Program-made: the position numbers and the translations under genes | Assembly: GCA_966210515.1 (NCBI GenBank) | Contig: CBIHLM010000017.1 | Location: forward strand, 5,615-69,614 | Reading direction: 5' to 3' | Length of the DNA: 64,000 nt | From: Paradesertivirga sp966210515 | Lineage (GTDB): Bacteria > Bacteroidota > Bacteroidia > Sphingobacteriales > Sphingobacteriaceae | Shown: positions 8,147 through 18,192 of the stretch, piece after piece | How the letters are laid out: the number at the start of each line of letters is the position of its first letter | Numbering within the stretch: position 1 is the stretch's first letter | Notes under the pieces: generated by a model | Databases searched by the model: none | What the model saw: the letters and a program-made list of their open reading frames with translations, nothing else | Told to the model about the DNA's origin: nothing

Positions 8147-11100
8147 TTAGAAGCCAATCTGTACTCCCATGTTAAAAACCCTTTGAACAGGATACCCAAG
8201 ACCATCGCCACCCATTTCTATGTCCCAAAGTTTAAATCCGCTTAGTGTAGCCAGATTAATTCCGCTCACATACAGCCTTGCATTATTTCCATGCCATCTG
8301 CTAACAAGCTTTTTAGGCAGCGAATAGCCCAGCTCAACAGTTTTAAGCCTTAGGAACGCTCCGTTGCGCATAAACCAGGAATTGCTTTGGGTATTGTTGG
8401 TATTAATGGTGTTGCTTAACCTGGGCCATAAAGCATAAAGATTACGGTTTTCTTCAGACCAGTAGTTGTCGGCATAGGCTTGCAGCATTGCGGTACTGTT
8501 AACAAAGGGGGCCGTTGAAGTGGCATTTATCCAAAAGGAAGAACGGGCAGAACCCTGGCAAAAAGCTGAAATATCAAAGTTCTTGATTCCATAAGAAAAA
8601 CCAAATCCATAGATAATTTCAGGAACGGTAGGAAGCCCTAACGGTACCTGATCCAGGTTTGTTATCTGGCCATCTCCGTTTACGTCCCTGTATTTAATAT
8701 CTCCACCTCTATATTCTCCGAAATTTTGTTTGGGAGAATTGGCTACTTCTTCATCATCAACGAAAAGCCTTTCAGCAATCAATCCATAAACCTGATTCAG
8801 GGAGTTTCCTGGGTGCAGCTTATATTTCTCATTATATTCGGGCTCTTCATATTTTAGAAATTCACTTTGTGCGTACGTAAAATTGCCATGAACTTTTAAC
8901 CAGGAAGAATTTGCAAAGTTCTTAGTGTAATCTGATGAGATATCAATACCCTGTGCTTTGGCTTCTCCAACATTGGCCCTAACGTTTGCAGACAAGCCCA
9001 TTGTTGTGGGAATGGCAGCCCTGTCCATTAAGATGTTTTTCCGGTGTTCGGTAAAATAGTCAACCTGAAGCTCTAATGAGTTAAAAAGGTTAAGCTCTAT
9101 CCCTGTGTTAAATTTCCTTGCTTTTTCCCAGGTAATATTAACGTTATCGTATCGGTTAACGGTGATTCCGCTTTTCGCATAGTTGAAATTCTCGCCAAAA
9201 GCGAATCCCTTGCTCCAGTCGTTCATGTTCACTTCCGAAAGGTAAAAGAAGCGGTCATCTGCACTTCCAATGGCATCGTTTCCAACCAGCCCATAGGTAG
9301 CTTTCAACTTTAATTTACCGATTGTGTTCCTTAAGCCATCCCAGAACTTTTCGTTAGAAACATACCAGCCCAAGCCAGCAGCTGGGAACAAGCCATATCG
9401 CTGGGATTTGTAAAAGCGCTCAGAGCCGTTGTATCCGAAATTTAATTCAGCCAGGTATCGGTTATCAAAACCATAAGTAAACCTACCGGAGACTCCCTGG
9501 TTGCGGTAAGGAAGTGACTTTTGGAGGGTGCCCTGGTTAGCAAGCAACTGTGCTCGCCTCTGGTATACTAACAAACCTGAAACATCGTGTCTTTTAGCAA
9601 AGGTTTTGTTGTAATTAACAGCCGCCTCCATGTAAGTGGTAGTGGTGATATCCTTTGAGCCTTCGTTGAAATTTAAATACTCTGTTGCGGACCCTTCATT
9701 TAGTAAATTTAAAACATAGTTGTCTGCCTGATTATTAGCTCCGGCTGCTGCATAAAAAAAAGGATTATAATTTCTGGTAACATCGAAATAAGCATAGCGC
9801 GAGGTGTTGAACATACCGCGTGCCGAAAGCCCCGGAGTAATAAATGAAAAGTTCTGTTTAAGCTCGAACTGCGCATTCATTGTGGAGCGGGAATAATCCT
9901 TATATCCCTTCACCATATCGGCATATGGATTGGTATAGTTGGGAGAAAAGTTACTACCCGAACCTGAGTTACCAAACAAAATATGGTTAACATTTGGCAT
10001 AGCTGAAGCCGGATAAAAAGCCGGAAATAATACCGGATTTGAGCGTACAATCTTGTTATAAACTCCCTTTCCACCATCGATCGGACCATTGTAATCGTCA
10101 AATGAACCGGACAATCTGACAATGCCTTCTGTGGTATTCGATAAATTAACATTAACGTTCGACCTGAGCTGATAAGACTTAAGGTTGATATTCGTATTAA
10201 AATTATTCCGCTTGTCTATTTTTAGATTCCCGTTATCATCGTTTATAGTTCCGGCGATATAGTACCTTGCAATTTTACCACCACCGTTGGCACTGAAATT
10301 AAAGCGCTGATTTGTAGTATAATCCCTTATTAACATATCCATCCAGTTAACCGCTGGATAGACCATTGAATTGCTGCCAGCAATCGTCTGGTCTATTTTA
10401 TTCTGCGAATAAGGCAGCAATCCCAAGGGATTGCGAGTTAAAACCGACTCGTTTTCCAATAACATATACTGAACCGGGTCAACAAAATCAATATTCCTGA
10501 TATTGGAAGAAACTGAGTTTTCATATCTGATAGATATTTTTGCCGGACCCTCAACCCCTGCTTTAGTGGTTATCAATATTACACCGTTTGCTCCCCTCGC
10601 CCCGTAGAGGGAAGTTGCAGTTGCATCTTTCATAATTGAAAAACTGCTGATATCATCAGGCTGCATCCTGGCCAGGTCGGTCGAAGTAACTTCAATACCA
10701 TCAATTAAAATAAGGGGGTCTTTTTTGTACCCGAAGGTGGTTACTCCCCTGATGAAAAAAGAGGCATTGTCTTGCCCGGGCTCGCCACTTCTTTGGTAAG
10801 CAATTACACCTGCCAATTTACCAGCCAATGCAGTTGTAAGGTTACTAGAAGCTACTTTTAACTCTTTAGGGTTGATAGTTTCAATAGAGCTCACCATACT
10901 GGATTTTTTCTGGGTACCAAAAGCAACAATTGCCACTTCATTTAACTGGTTTGATACGGGTTCCATTACCGCATTTATAGTGCTCTCGCCTGCTATCCTA
11001 ACCTCCATTGGCTTGTAGCCTACCATGGTAAAAATGAGAGTACCATTAGCCGGGGCCTTCATAGTATAAAAACCTTTATCATTGGTTGTGGTGCCAACTT

Positions 11101-11350
11101 TAGGGTTATTTTTTAAAACCACAGATACTCCGGGCAGGATGCCATCTTTGTCTCTAACAACTCCTTTAATGGTAATATCTTCAATGAAATAGTGATTAAT
11201 TGCCTTACTACCCTCTGCGTTTGACAAGCTAGAACAGCCGATCACTAACAGAAAGGGTAATACAGAGGATTTCAGAATTTTTACTAAATTCCTTAACAGA
11301 GTTAACTGCAAATAATATCTGCCGTTACTCTTTAATAACGAAAATGTCAT
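8147..11350 (-). CDS. SusC/RagA-family TonB-linked outer-membrane transporter
   Basis: The 1067-residue protein has a hydrophobic export signal in the first 45 residues. A carboxypeptidase-regulatory-like beta domain follows at about 60-125 (ITIKGVVRDKDGILPGVSVV). The plug domain comes next at about 140-265, with LAGKLAGVIAYQRSGEPG, FFIRGVTTFG, DPLILIDGIEV and SLYGARGANGVILITTK. The rest is a large beta barrel ending in MGVQIGF. It imports oligosaccharides using TonB/ExbBD. It is the first gene of the minus-strand set SusC-SusD-DUF5000-DUF4998. Length is typical. Confidence 0.95.
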   Translation of the reverse strand: MTFSLLKSNGRYYLQLTLLRNLVKILKSSVLPFLLVIGCSSLSNAEGSKAINHYFIEDITIKGVVRDKDGILPGVSVVLKNNPKVGTTTNDKGFYTMKAPANGTLIFTMVGYKPMEVRIAGESTINAVMEPVSNQLNEVAIVAFGTQKKSSMVSSIETINPKELKVASSNLTTALAGKLAGVIAYQRSGEPGQDNASFFIRGVTTFGYKKDPLILIDGIEVTSTDLARMQPDDISSFSIMKDATATSLYGARGANGVILITTKAGVEGPAKISIRYENSVSSNIRNIDFVDPVQYMLLENESVLTRNPLGLLPYSQNKIDQTIAGSNSMVYPAVNWMDMLIRDYTTNQRFNFSANGGGKIARYYIAGTINDDNGNLKIDKRNNFNTNINLKSYQLRSNVNVNLSNTTEGIVRLSGSFDDYNGPIDGGKGVYNKIVRSNPVLFPAFYPASAMPNVNHILFGNSGSGSNFSPNYTNPYADMVKGYKDYSRSTMNAQFELKQNFSFITPGLSARGMFNTSRYAYFDVTRNYNPFFYAAAGANNQADNYVLNLLNEGSATEYLNFNEGSKDITTTTYMEAAVNYNKTFAKRHDVSGLLVYQRRAQLLANQGTLQKSLPYRNQGVSGRFTYGFDNRYLAELNFGYNGSERFYKSQRYGLFPAAGLGWYVSNEKFWDGLRNTIGKLKLKATYGLVGNDAIGSADDRFFYLSEVNMNDWSKGFAFGENFNYAKSGITVNRYDNVNITWEKARKFNTGIELNLFNSLELQVDYFTEHRKNILMDRAAIPTTMGLSANVRANVGEAKAQGIDISSDYTKNFANSSWLKVHGNFTYAQSEFLKYEEPEYNEKYKLHPGNSLNQVYGLIAERLFVDDEEVANSPKQNFGEYRGGDIKYRDVNGDGQITNLDQVPLGLPTVPEIIYGFGFSYGIKNFDISAFCQGSARSSFWINATSTAPFVNSTAMLQAYADNYWSEENRNLYALWPRLSNTINTNNTQSNSWFMRNGAFLRLKTVELGYSLPKKLVSRWHGNNARLYVSGINLATLSGFKLWDIEMGGDGLGYPVQRVFNMGVQIGF

Positions 11351-12849
11351 AGATTTACATTGGTTTTTTGAATGAGTATTGCTTATTTGAAGCCGAGGCC
11401 AGAATATTCATTTTTGACGGGTGAGTTTCTGGCCTTTTAAAGCCCAGGCTGCAAGGGCTGCGTAATTACGTTGGATAAAGTTGTAGCATGGTCTAATTGT
11501 TAGTTATAGTTAGGTTTCTCTGAGCAAGTAAAATCCTTGAAAGTTGCTGCACTGTTTCATCTTAGTGTGGCTAATCATTAAAAGGCGGCTCATTATTTTC
11601 TAAAATTAGACACTCATTTCTCCAAACAATTGCCTTAACTAGACTTTTTTTTACACAAACCCGACCACATTAAATGCCATCTATTCTAACAAACACTACC
11701 GGGAAACCTTCTTTATTGTATAATCCGATTTGAGAACGATCACTCAAAACGTAGTAGTGCTTCGGACTTCTATAGAGGAAATGGCAAGGATAATGAGTTT
11801 ATCAATTATCATTGTCAATTAGAATTCCCTCACTACATCTTTGATAAATTGACAGCGATACTGTAGAGATTGTTGAACTCAAGGAGCAGGCTGATATATC
11901 GATGAAAGTTGTTAGACCAGAATACGAATCCTTTTTTATTTGCTAAACTTTCTTGATGTGGCATTCTCCAATCATTTGAGCGGAGTGAGAAAAGCCGTAG
12001 GCGTTTGGCTTCTTTTCCCCGATTCACATTAAAGGAATTATTAAAGCCTGCTCCGGGGAGAAGCAGGGCTTTAAACCAACTAACCAATATAAAAGATTAA
12101 CCAATTTTATTTATGATATTGTGTAAAATGAACACGACTATATAGAATCTTCGACAATAGTAACTGCTTTCTGCGGCTCTGATCATTCTTACAAATTTCT
12201 ACATATTCAAATCTCCACAATTACTCAAAACAGGCTTTTTTTTATACAAATCCTGCGCTCTGTAGGTTCTGTTGTGGAATTGGGTTTTAACTGAATAAAA
12301 AAGCACGTCGGCTATTCTTCAGAATAAATTCTAAAGATTTATAGTTAGATATAAAAAAATAGGGGAACTTTTTTATTAGGTCTCTCAAAGAGAACAGGCA
12401 AAACCGATTATGGATTAATCAAAGATCTGTTTAAAAGTCGCCCGATCTTCCGCTTTTAATAAGATTAAGGACAAGATTCCCGCCAGCCGCACAATTAATT
12501 AGTGTTCGAGGTGAAAATCGGAGGTCGTTATGCTTGAATATGTCGGTTATATATAAAATAAAGTCTGGTTGGTGTAACCCAGTTAGGGTGCAGCTATTTA
12601 AATTTGTTTAAGCAAGTAGCCTTAAGGAAGTAGTTTGCTTGCCACCAACGTTATTTGTAAAGCCCGATTATAAACCCACCAATATGAGTAAAGTTAAAAA
12701 CGGTATAACCTGAATAAACATTAGAGCCTTCTATGGTTAAAGTTTGGTGGGTTTTTAACAAGGAAGAAGTATTTATTGACTTGCAGAATTGCTCTCAAAA
12801 CAGCGCCTTATAAAAGCATTACCAGGCATATTGCCTCAAATGATAACAA
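11351..12849. other. 1.5 kb stretch without a supportable gene
   Basis: No open frame here has recognisable protein character. The longest, 84 codons on the minus strand (11833-12087), lacks family motifs. Fragments such as EFPHYIFDKL on the plus strand near 11830 could be remains of a gene but are too short to name. Two roughly similar A/T-rich words ending in a T-tract and TACAAA lie near 11621-11660 and 12211-12250. The stretch must hold the promoters of the leftward SusC gene and the rightward mutarotase gene. Confidence 0.5.
12672..12754. promoter_or_regulatory. Inverted repeat with long loop upstream of the mutarotase gene
   Basis: AAACCCACCAA (12672-12682) and TTGGTGGGTTT (12744-12754) are perfect complements separated by 61 bases, followed by a short T-run. 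The pair could close a structured leader RNA or be an attenuator for the sugar genes that begin 95 bases downstream. No known riboswitch core was recognised. Confidence 0.35.
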
Positions 12850-13176
12850 ATGAAATATTGTTTTGCACTAGACTTAAATGAAGATCATGTTTTAATTGAA
12901 GAATACGAGAAATGGCATCAGAATGTGTGGACTGAAATAAAGGAGGGACTTGTGGTCGCAGGTATCACTGAAATGGAAATTTACCGAACAGGGAATCGAT
13001 TATTTATGATCATGGAAACTGATTCCTCTTTTTCGTTTGACCGCAAAAAAGCTTTGGATGCGGCTAATATTAAAATCCAGGAGTGGGAAAATTTAATGTG
13101 GAAGTTTCAGAAACCCCTCCCTTGGGCAAGGGAGGGTGAAAAATGGGTGCTAATGACTAAAATATTTCAACTGTAG
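12850..13176 (+). CDS. L-rhamnose/L-fucose mutarotase family protein
   Basis: This 108-residue protein fits the small COG3254/DUF718 family by length and pattern: N-terminal CFALDLNED, the HQNVWTEI block with the active-site-type His, and the C-terminal WENLMWKFQKPLPWA. The family inverts the anomeric carbon of L-rhamnose or, in a related branch, L-fucose. The neighbouring GH29 fucosidase makes L-fucose the more likely substrate; that is an inference from context. It is the first of three sugar genes on the plus strand, 31 bases ahead of the GH97 gene. Confidence 0.85.
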   Translation: MKYCFALDLNEDHVLIEEYEKWHQNVWTEIKEGLVVAGITEMEIYRTGNRLFMIMETDSSFSFDRKKALDAANIKIQEWENLMWKFQKPLPWAREGEKWVLMTKIFQL

Positions 13177-13207
13177 CAACGCACTTTTACAACGTATAAA
13201 AATTTAA

Positions 13208-15121
13208 ATGAAAAGTTCTTTTTTAGTTCTGAGCCTTATTTTCAGCTCCGTGGGTTATGCCCAACAAGTTTTATCTCCCAATAAAAAAATTAAGGTAGTT
13301 GTGGAGATTCAACCAGCCGGTCAGGGAGGCTTAGGTCAGCCTCATTTTAAAGTGCTTTACAAAAGTGGAGGGACATACGTTGAAGTGTTACCAGCTTCGC
13401 CACTTGGTATTATAAGGGAGAATCAGCAGTTCATATCAAATCTCAAATTCATGGGAGAGAGCAAGGCTGTTGCAGTTCATGACAAATATGAAATGCGGAC
13501 GGGAAAGCGGAAGCTTTGTGAAAATACTGGCGTCGAAAAAACTTTTAATTATCAGAATTCATCCAAACAGCCCCTGAATATTATTTTCAAAGTTTATAAC
13601 GATGGTGTTGCGTTCAGGTACACATTCCCCAATCGTTCAGACTCCGGTTTATCAATTAAAGATGAAGCAACTGGCTACTTAATTCCTAAAGGTACGGCGA
13701 GATGGATGCAGCCCTATAATCATGCTTATGAGGACTTTTATCCGCTTAATACTGGGGGGACTGGTGAAAAAAAGAGCAGAGACTGGGCCTATCCTGCATT
13801 GTATAAAGTTGATAAGCAACCGTTATGGGTGCTAATTTCGGAGGCAGGCATAAGCAGTCAAAATTGTGCGGCGAAACTTAGCAATAAACAAAACACAAAC
13901 CTGTACAAAGTGACATATCCTGAAGCAAAAAAGGACTGGCATGGCGGAGTCGTTTCCAACTCTCCCTGGAAATCGCAGTGGCATGTAATGATAATAGGAG
14001 ACCTGGCCGATCTGGTGGAAAGTACGTTGATTACTGATGTGAGCGAACCTACTGCCTTTAAGGACACGAAATGGATCGAGCCTGGAAGCGCAGCCTGGGT
14101 ATATTGGGCATACAATCATGGCTCAAAGGATTATAAGAGAGTAATGGAATACATCGACCTGGCGGTAAAAATGAATTGGCCGTATGTACTTATTGACTGG
14201 GAATGGGATGTTATGGCAAACGGAGGAACCATCAACGATGCCTTAAGTTATGCCAAAAGTAAAGGCATTAAATCGCTTTTATGGTATAACTCGGGTACCG
14301 ATTGGCTTGATGCAACCCCGGCGGACAGGCTGTTAACACATGAGAAAAGAGAAAAGGAATTTTCATGGCTAAAAGAGGCTGGAGTATCAGGTATCAAAGT
14401 CGATTTTTTTGCAGGAGACCAGCAGGGCATGATGCAATATTATATGGATATTCTTGAAGATGCTGCAAAAAACCATTTGCTGGTCAACTTTCACGGAGCT
14501 ACCGTACCCCGTGGCTGGGCTCGTACTTATCCCAATCTGATGACAACCGAAGCGGTTTACGGTGCAGAATGGTATAATAACAACAAGGCTTTAACGGATA
14601 AGGCTGCTATCCATAACACAACTCTTCCATTCACTCGGAATATTGTAGGCTCTATGGACTATACCCCGGTAACGTTTTCAAATTCGCAACACCCACATAT
14701 AACTTCTTTTGCTCACGAGTTGGCATTGGCAGTAGTATTTGAGTCGGGATTACAGCATTTTGCAGACAGGCCTTCAGCTTATTATGATTTATCGGACGAA
14801 CCCCGCGAATTTTTGAAAGACTTTCCTACAGCCTGGGATGAAACCAAGCTGATAAACGGCTACCCGGGCGAAATGATTGTTATTGCACGAAGAAAAGGCA
14901 AACTCTGGTATGTAGCCGGGCTTAATGGAAAAGACTCTCCGCAAACACTCAATCTTAACCTTGACTTTTTAGGTAGCTCAGACTATTCTTTCCAACTATT
15001 CAAAGACGGGGCAGATACGAAATCCATTATAAGCGAAACCAGAAATATCAAAAAATCAAATATGCTTCAAATTCTTTGCCTGCCAAGGGGTGGTTTTACA
15101 GGAGTAATCAGCGACAGGTAA
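13208..15121 (+). CDS. GH97-family glycoside hydrolase, secreted
   Basis: The 637-residue length and order are those of GH97. There is a Sec signal peptide (residues 1-19, ending VGYAQ), an N-terminal beta-sandwich starting with VLSPNKKIKVVVE, a catalytic barrel from about 270 with YVLIDWEWD, and a C-terminal beta domain. Asp399 in GIKVDFF lies where retaining GH97 enzymes carry their Asp nucleophile, which favours a retaining alpha-galactosidase or related activity over inverting SusB-type alpha-glucosidase. That reading needs an alignment. The MTTEAVYGAEW block is the family's conserved Glu region. It would act in the periplasm on oligosaccharides brought in by SusCD. Confidence 0.9.
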   Translation: MKSSFLVLSLIFSSVGYAQQVLSPNKKIKVVVEIQPAGQGGLGQPHFKVLYKSGGTYVEVLPASPLGIIRENQQFISNLKFMGESKAVAVHDKYEMRTGKRKLCENTGVEKTFNYQNSSKQPLNIIFKVYNDGVAFRYTFPNRSDSGLSIKDEATGYLIPKGTARWMQPYNHAYEDFYPLNTGGTGEKKSRDWAYPALYKVDKQPLWVLISEAGISSQNCAAKLSNKQNTNLYKVTYPEAKKDWHGGVVSNSPWKSQWHVMIIGDLADLVESTLITDVSEPTAFKDTKWIEPGSAAWVYWAYNHGSKDYKRVMEYIDLAVKMNWPYVLIDWEWDVMANGGTINDALSYAKSKGIKSLLWYNSGTDWLDATPADRLLTHEKREKEFSWLKEAGVSGIKVDFFAGDQQGMMQYYMDILEDAAKNHLLVNFHGATVPRGWARTYPNLMTTEAVYGAEWYNNNKALTDKAAIHNTTLPFTRNIVGSMDYTPVTFSNSQHPHITSFAHELALAVVFESGLQHFADRPSAYYDLSDEPREFLKDFPTAWDETKLINGYPGEMIVIARRKGKLWYVAGLNGKDSPQTLNLNLDFLGSSDYSFQLFKDGADTKSIISETRNIKKSNMLQILCLPRGGFTGVISDR

Positions 15122-15144
15122 TTAAACACAAAAATTAACAAATC

Positions 15145-15261
15145 AGTGCTGACAGAATATATCATGTTGAAAAATATGGACATCCGTCAAGGTTTGGGTT
15201 CAAAGATGTAATTAATGAATGGAAGGCTGAACTTTGGGATGCGGAAAGTCTGGTTTTTTAA
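15145..15261 (+). pseudogene. Remnant of a second GH29-type gene
   Basis: Reading from 15145, the frame encodes a piece containing KYGHPSRFGFKDVINEWKAE and ends at a TAA (15259-15261). That block is characteristic of a GH29 fucosidase subgroup, where it precedes the Lys-Ala-Gly-Ala-Lys-Tyr strand of the barrel. It has no start and no catalytic part, so it is a leftover of a lost gene. This subgroup differs from the intact GH29 just downstream. The following bases (15269-15300) repeat the leader word also found at 2222-2253. Confidence 0.65.
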
Positions 15262-15369
15262 AATCAGAAATATGCGGTCTCCCACATTTCCTATATGAGA
15301 AAATTGATTTATGGATATTAACAAGCGATGATTGACATCATATATAAGCATTCACGATAAAACTAAAAC

Positions 15370-17154
15370 ATGATAATGAAAAAAGGGTTGCTGATTTTTT
15401 ATTTAGTTATTGCCATTACCCAATTAAAAGCACAAGAAAGATTAATCAATAGTCAGAAGCTGGAATGGTGGCGAGATGCCCGGTTTGGATTATTCATTCA
15501 TTGGGGGCCGGTTACGCTTACCGGTGCCGAAATAAGCTGGAGTATGCGCAGCGATCTGTCATGGAGTAAACCCCATTTGCAGCCGGAAATATACGGGCAA
15601 CTTTATAAACAGTTTAATCCTGTAAAATTCGATGCCCGCCAATGGGTTAAGAACGCTCAGAATGCCGGAATGAAATACATCGTTTTTGTGGCCAAACATC
15701 ATGATGGTTTTGCACTCTGGGATTCAAAGCTAACCGAATACAAAATAACAAACACTCCTTTTGGCCGTGATGTTCTTCGCGAATTATCTGATGCCGCAAA
15801 AAAAGCCAATATGCCCTTTGGAATTTATTTTTCACCGGGTGACTGGCGAGATCCTGACTGTCGGACAAAAACGAATGATGTTTTTGTGAAACGAATGCAT
15901 GGTTATCTTACAGAACTGCTTACCAATTATGATATTAAGCTTCTATGGTTTGATTATGATGGCTTCCCTAACCCAAGTTTACCCGAAGAAACAGCTACTT
16001 TGGTGCGGAAATTAAAGCCGGGAATAATCATCAATAATCGCCTAGAGCCTCTTCATCCCGATGAATCACACGGAATGATTGGAAAATGGGGCGATTATGC
16101 AACTCCGGAAAACCGGGTAGGTAGTTATTGCGATACTGCGCCATGGGAAACCTGTGCCACTTTGGGGAGGGGCTGGTCATGGAGATCAAACGACAAACCT
16201 AATGACCTTCGATTTGCACTACGAACATTAATTGGTTGTGCAGGAGGAGATGGGAATCTTCTCCTTAACGTTGGACCCAACGCACTTGGTGAATTTCAAG
16301 CTGATTTTGTCGAAAGGCTGAACGAAATAGGATCCTGGATGAAAATAAATGGAGAATCCATTTATGGAACTCGCGGAGGCCCATACGTTCCAACAAACGA
16401 TTATGCAAGTACCCGTAAAGGAGACATAATATATATACATGCCTTTAATTTTAAAGGTAACAAGCTTGTTTTACCACACCTGCCTGCGAAAGTTAAGAAA
16501 GCAACCCTGATGGATGGTACACCTGTAGTGTTCCAAAGTATGAAGGACGCACTTAATATTTCGGTAGAATCGCAAAAGCAAGCCCCGATTGTTACCTTGG
16601 TAAAGCTTACTATTGACCAATCTTCCAATAAACTAAAGGCCATTTACCCAGCATCTTCAAGCAGTTCAGCGGCCTATTTGAAACCAGCCAAAGTATCCAG
16701 CAGTATAGCTCCCTTGTTTATGCATACAGCAGAGGCTGCAGTTGATGATAACTTTAACACTTTCTGGAGTCCTGGTCGAAACGATTCAGTTGCTGCAACC
16801 ATTATTGGCAAGAAGTTTGAATCGCAGCATGACCCAAAATCGGAGGTGTGGAAGAAATCAGGATGGCTGGAAGTAGATTTAGGTGTCCAAAAAACGATTA
16901 CAAGGGCAATTATTCGGGAACTTTCAGGGGATGACTGTTCGCCCGTAACTTCATTTAGTATTGATTACAAGGAAAAAGGGGTATGGAAAACAGCCGTTAA
17001 TGGTACAACTATAGGGGAAACCTTCAAAGTTTTAATCCTGCCGAAGCCAATAACTGCCAAGAAATTTCGTCTGTCTATAGCGGCAGAAGGTCGGCCTGCA
17101 ATCACTGAATTTCAATTATTTGAGACATCGGGTAAAGATTTAGCTGCTAAATAA
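15370..17154 (+). CDS. GH29 alpha-L-fucosidase with C-terminal discoidin-like domain
   Basis: The protein has 594 residues with a signal peptide (about 1-23, ending QLKAQ). The GH29 catalytic barrel starts with LEWWRDARFGLFIHWG and continues with YIVFVAKHHDGFALWDS. Asp195 in IKLLWFDYDG is the probable nucleophile. From about residue 430 a beta-sandwich with AAVDDNFNTFWSPG, GWLEVDLG and ITEFQLFE resembles F5/8-type (discoidin) sugar-binding domains. It releases terminal alpha-L-fucose from glycans in the periplasm or at the surface. ATG codons at 15370 and 15376 are both possible starts. Two broken GH29 copies lie nearby. Confidence 0.93.
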   Translation: MIMKKGLLIFYLVIAITQLKAQERLINSQKLEWWRDARFGLFIHWGPVTLTGAEISWSMRSDLSWSKPHLQPEIYGQLYKQFNPVKFDARQWVKNAQNAGMKYIVFVAKHHDGFALWDSKLTEYKITNTPFGRDVLRELSDAAKKANMPFGIYFSPGDWRDPDCRTKTNDVFVKRMHGYLTELLTNYDIKLLWFDYDGFPNPSLPEETATLVRKLKPGIIINNRLEPLHPDESHGMIGKWGDYATPENRVGSYCDTAPWETCATLGRGWSWRSNDKPNDLRFALRTLIGCAGGDGNLLLNVGPNALGEFQADFVERLNEIGSWMKINGESIYGTRGGPYVPTNDYASTRKGDIIYIHAFNFKGNKLVLPHLPAKVKKATLMDGTPVVFQSMKDALNISVESQKQAPIVTLVKLTIDQSSNKLKAIYPASSSSSAAYLKPAKVSSSIAPLFMHTAEAAVDDNFNTFWSPGRNDSVAATIIGKKFESQHDPKSEVWKKSGWLEVDLGVQKTITRAIIRELSGDDCSPVTSFSIDYKEKGVWKTAVNGTTIGETFKVLILPKPITAKKFRLSIAAEGRPAITEFQLFETSGKDLAAK

Positions 17155-17314
17155 TTGGAGAAATAAAAGTGAAGTTCCAGATAATTCTGTTTCGATTTGT
17201 TTTTTATAACCTGCTCACAATTAAGGTCGATGTATGCTATACGGCGCCTTTGCCTGCATTAGCAATAGAGGGAAAAGATGGTTATCTTTATAGTATAAAC
17301 AGGTGAGTGATGTA

Positions 17315-17860
17315 ATGCCAAGAGAAATTTCTATAGAGCTTTTAAAAGCAGGGAATCAAACGGCTTTTGAACAGATCTTTGATTTATTCCATAAGCGCCT
17401 ATGCTTATTTGCTTTGGGAATTACTAATGATGATTCGGCAGAGGATATTGTACAAGAGGCTTTTGTTAAGTTATGGGAGCGAAAGGAGAATTTTAACAAT
17501 GTCGATTCTATCAAGGCATTTTTATATTTAACAGTAAAAAATACCTGCCTTAACCTTTATAAACACAAGCAGGTAATTCAAAAACACTCCCAGTCTTTAA
17601 CTGAGATGGTGGAGGAAATAAGTGTAGACCACAAAATGGTTGAGGCCGAAGTTGCATTCCAAATCAGGCAGGCTCTTGAGCAATTACCCGATGGATATAG
17701 AAAAGTTATATATCTTGGCTATTTCGAGGGCATGAGTAACCAGCAGGCGGCAGACCATTTAAATGTATCTATTAATACCGTAAAAACCCAAAAAGTTCGG
17801 GGGCTACGAATTTTAAGAGATCTCATAAAAAAGCTTCACTATGCTTTTTTATTCGTTTAA
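17315..17860 (+). CDS. ECF-type RNA polymerase sigma-70 factor
   Basis: The 181-residue protein has sigma region 2 (AFEQIFDLFHKRLCLFA, then DDSAEDIVQEAFVKLWER) and region 4 (ALEQLPDGYRKVIYLGYFEGMSNQQAADHLNVS). An upstream GTG (17303) is in frame, but the ATG at 17315 is preferred. Bacteroidota use many such sigma factors to switch on SusC/SusD loci, usually with a FecR-type anti-sigma gene downstream. None is seen here, so it may be orphaned or act through a partner elsewhere. It follows the fucosidase gene by 160 bases. Confidence 0.9.
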   Translation: MPREISIELLKAGNQTAFEQIFDLFHKRLCLFALGITNDDSAEDIVQEAFVKLWERKENFNNVDSIKAFLYLTVKNTCLNLYKHKQVIQKHSQSLTEMVEEISVDHKMVEAEVAFQIRQALEQLPDGYRKVIYLGYFEGMSNQQAADHLNVSINTVKTQKVRGLRILRDLIKKLHYAFLFV

Positions 17861-18114
17861 CTATAAATTTCCGAGTTGATTCTAATAGCCTTATGTATAT
17901 CATAGATGAATTTTGAGAATAGTACCAATAACCCCCCTGTACTTAGGAGATACGTTTTAAGGTGTTGTGCTGAGGTAATATGAAGAGTAATAGAAGTTAA
18001 TTTTACCGACGTGGCGCCTAAATTAACTACTTGTCCTAACGATAGGACTACAGTTTTCATAATGCTCATCGTTAAAAGTGAGGATTTGAAATCAGCTTGT
18101 AAAAGATTTAACAT
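17857..18114 (-). CDS. Possible small membrane protein, unrecognised
   Basis: An 85-codon frame on the minus strand overlaps the last 4 bases of the sigma gene. It encodes a moderately hydrophobic stretch (TYLLSTGGLLVLFSKFIYDI) that could cross the membrane once. No family was recognised. It might be chance, and is listed because nothing else occupies the space between the sigma factor and the integrase. Confidence 0.22.
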   Translation of the reverse strand: MLNLLQADFKSSLLTMSIMKTVVLSLGQVVNLGATSVKLTSITLHITSAQHLKTYLLSTGGLLVLFSKFIYDIHKAIRINSEIYS

Positions 18115-18153
18115 GCTTTAACATTCAATCCATGTTAAAGATGTTCGGCAATG

Positions 18154-18184
18154 TTGAACTGTTGCATTTTTCGCAACAGTTCAA
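18154..18184 (-). terminator. Perfect hairpin downstream of the integrase gene
   Basis: Arms TTGAACTGTTGC and GCAACAGTTCAA pair fully over a 7-base loop, 9 bases past the integrase stop. There is no long T-run, so it may be an mRNA-stabilising or attenuating hairpin rather than a full terminator. Confidence 0.5.
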
Positions 18185-18192
18185 AAGAATAA

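Noticed and set aside
8086..8211. N-terminal extension of the second SusD to 8211
   Set aside because: It would overlap the SusC gene end and hide the lipoprotein signal starting at 8085.
11740..11910. Possible gene remains on the plus strand with EFPHYIFDKLTAIL
   Set aside because: Too short to match a family and without a start; may be chance.
11833..12087. 84-codon minus-strand frame, perhaps a fimbrillin/FISUMP-like piece
   Set aside because: A short word such as LPGAGF is weakly like that family, but there is no signal peptide, no conserved core and no neighbour support.
15647..15868. 73-codon frame opposite the fucosidase
   Set aside because: Shadow of the GH29 gene on the other strand.
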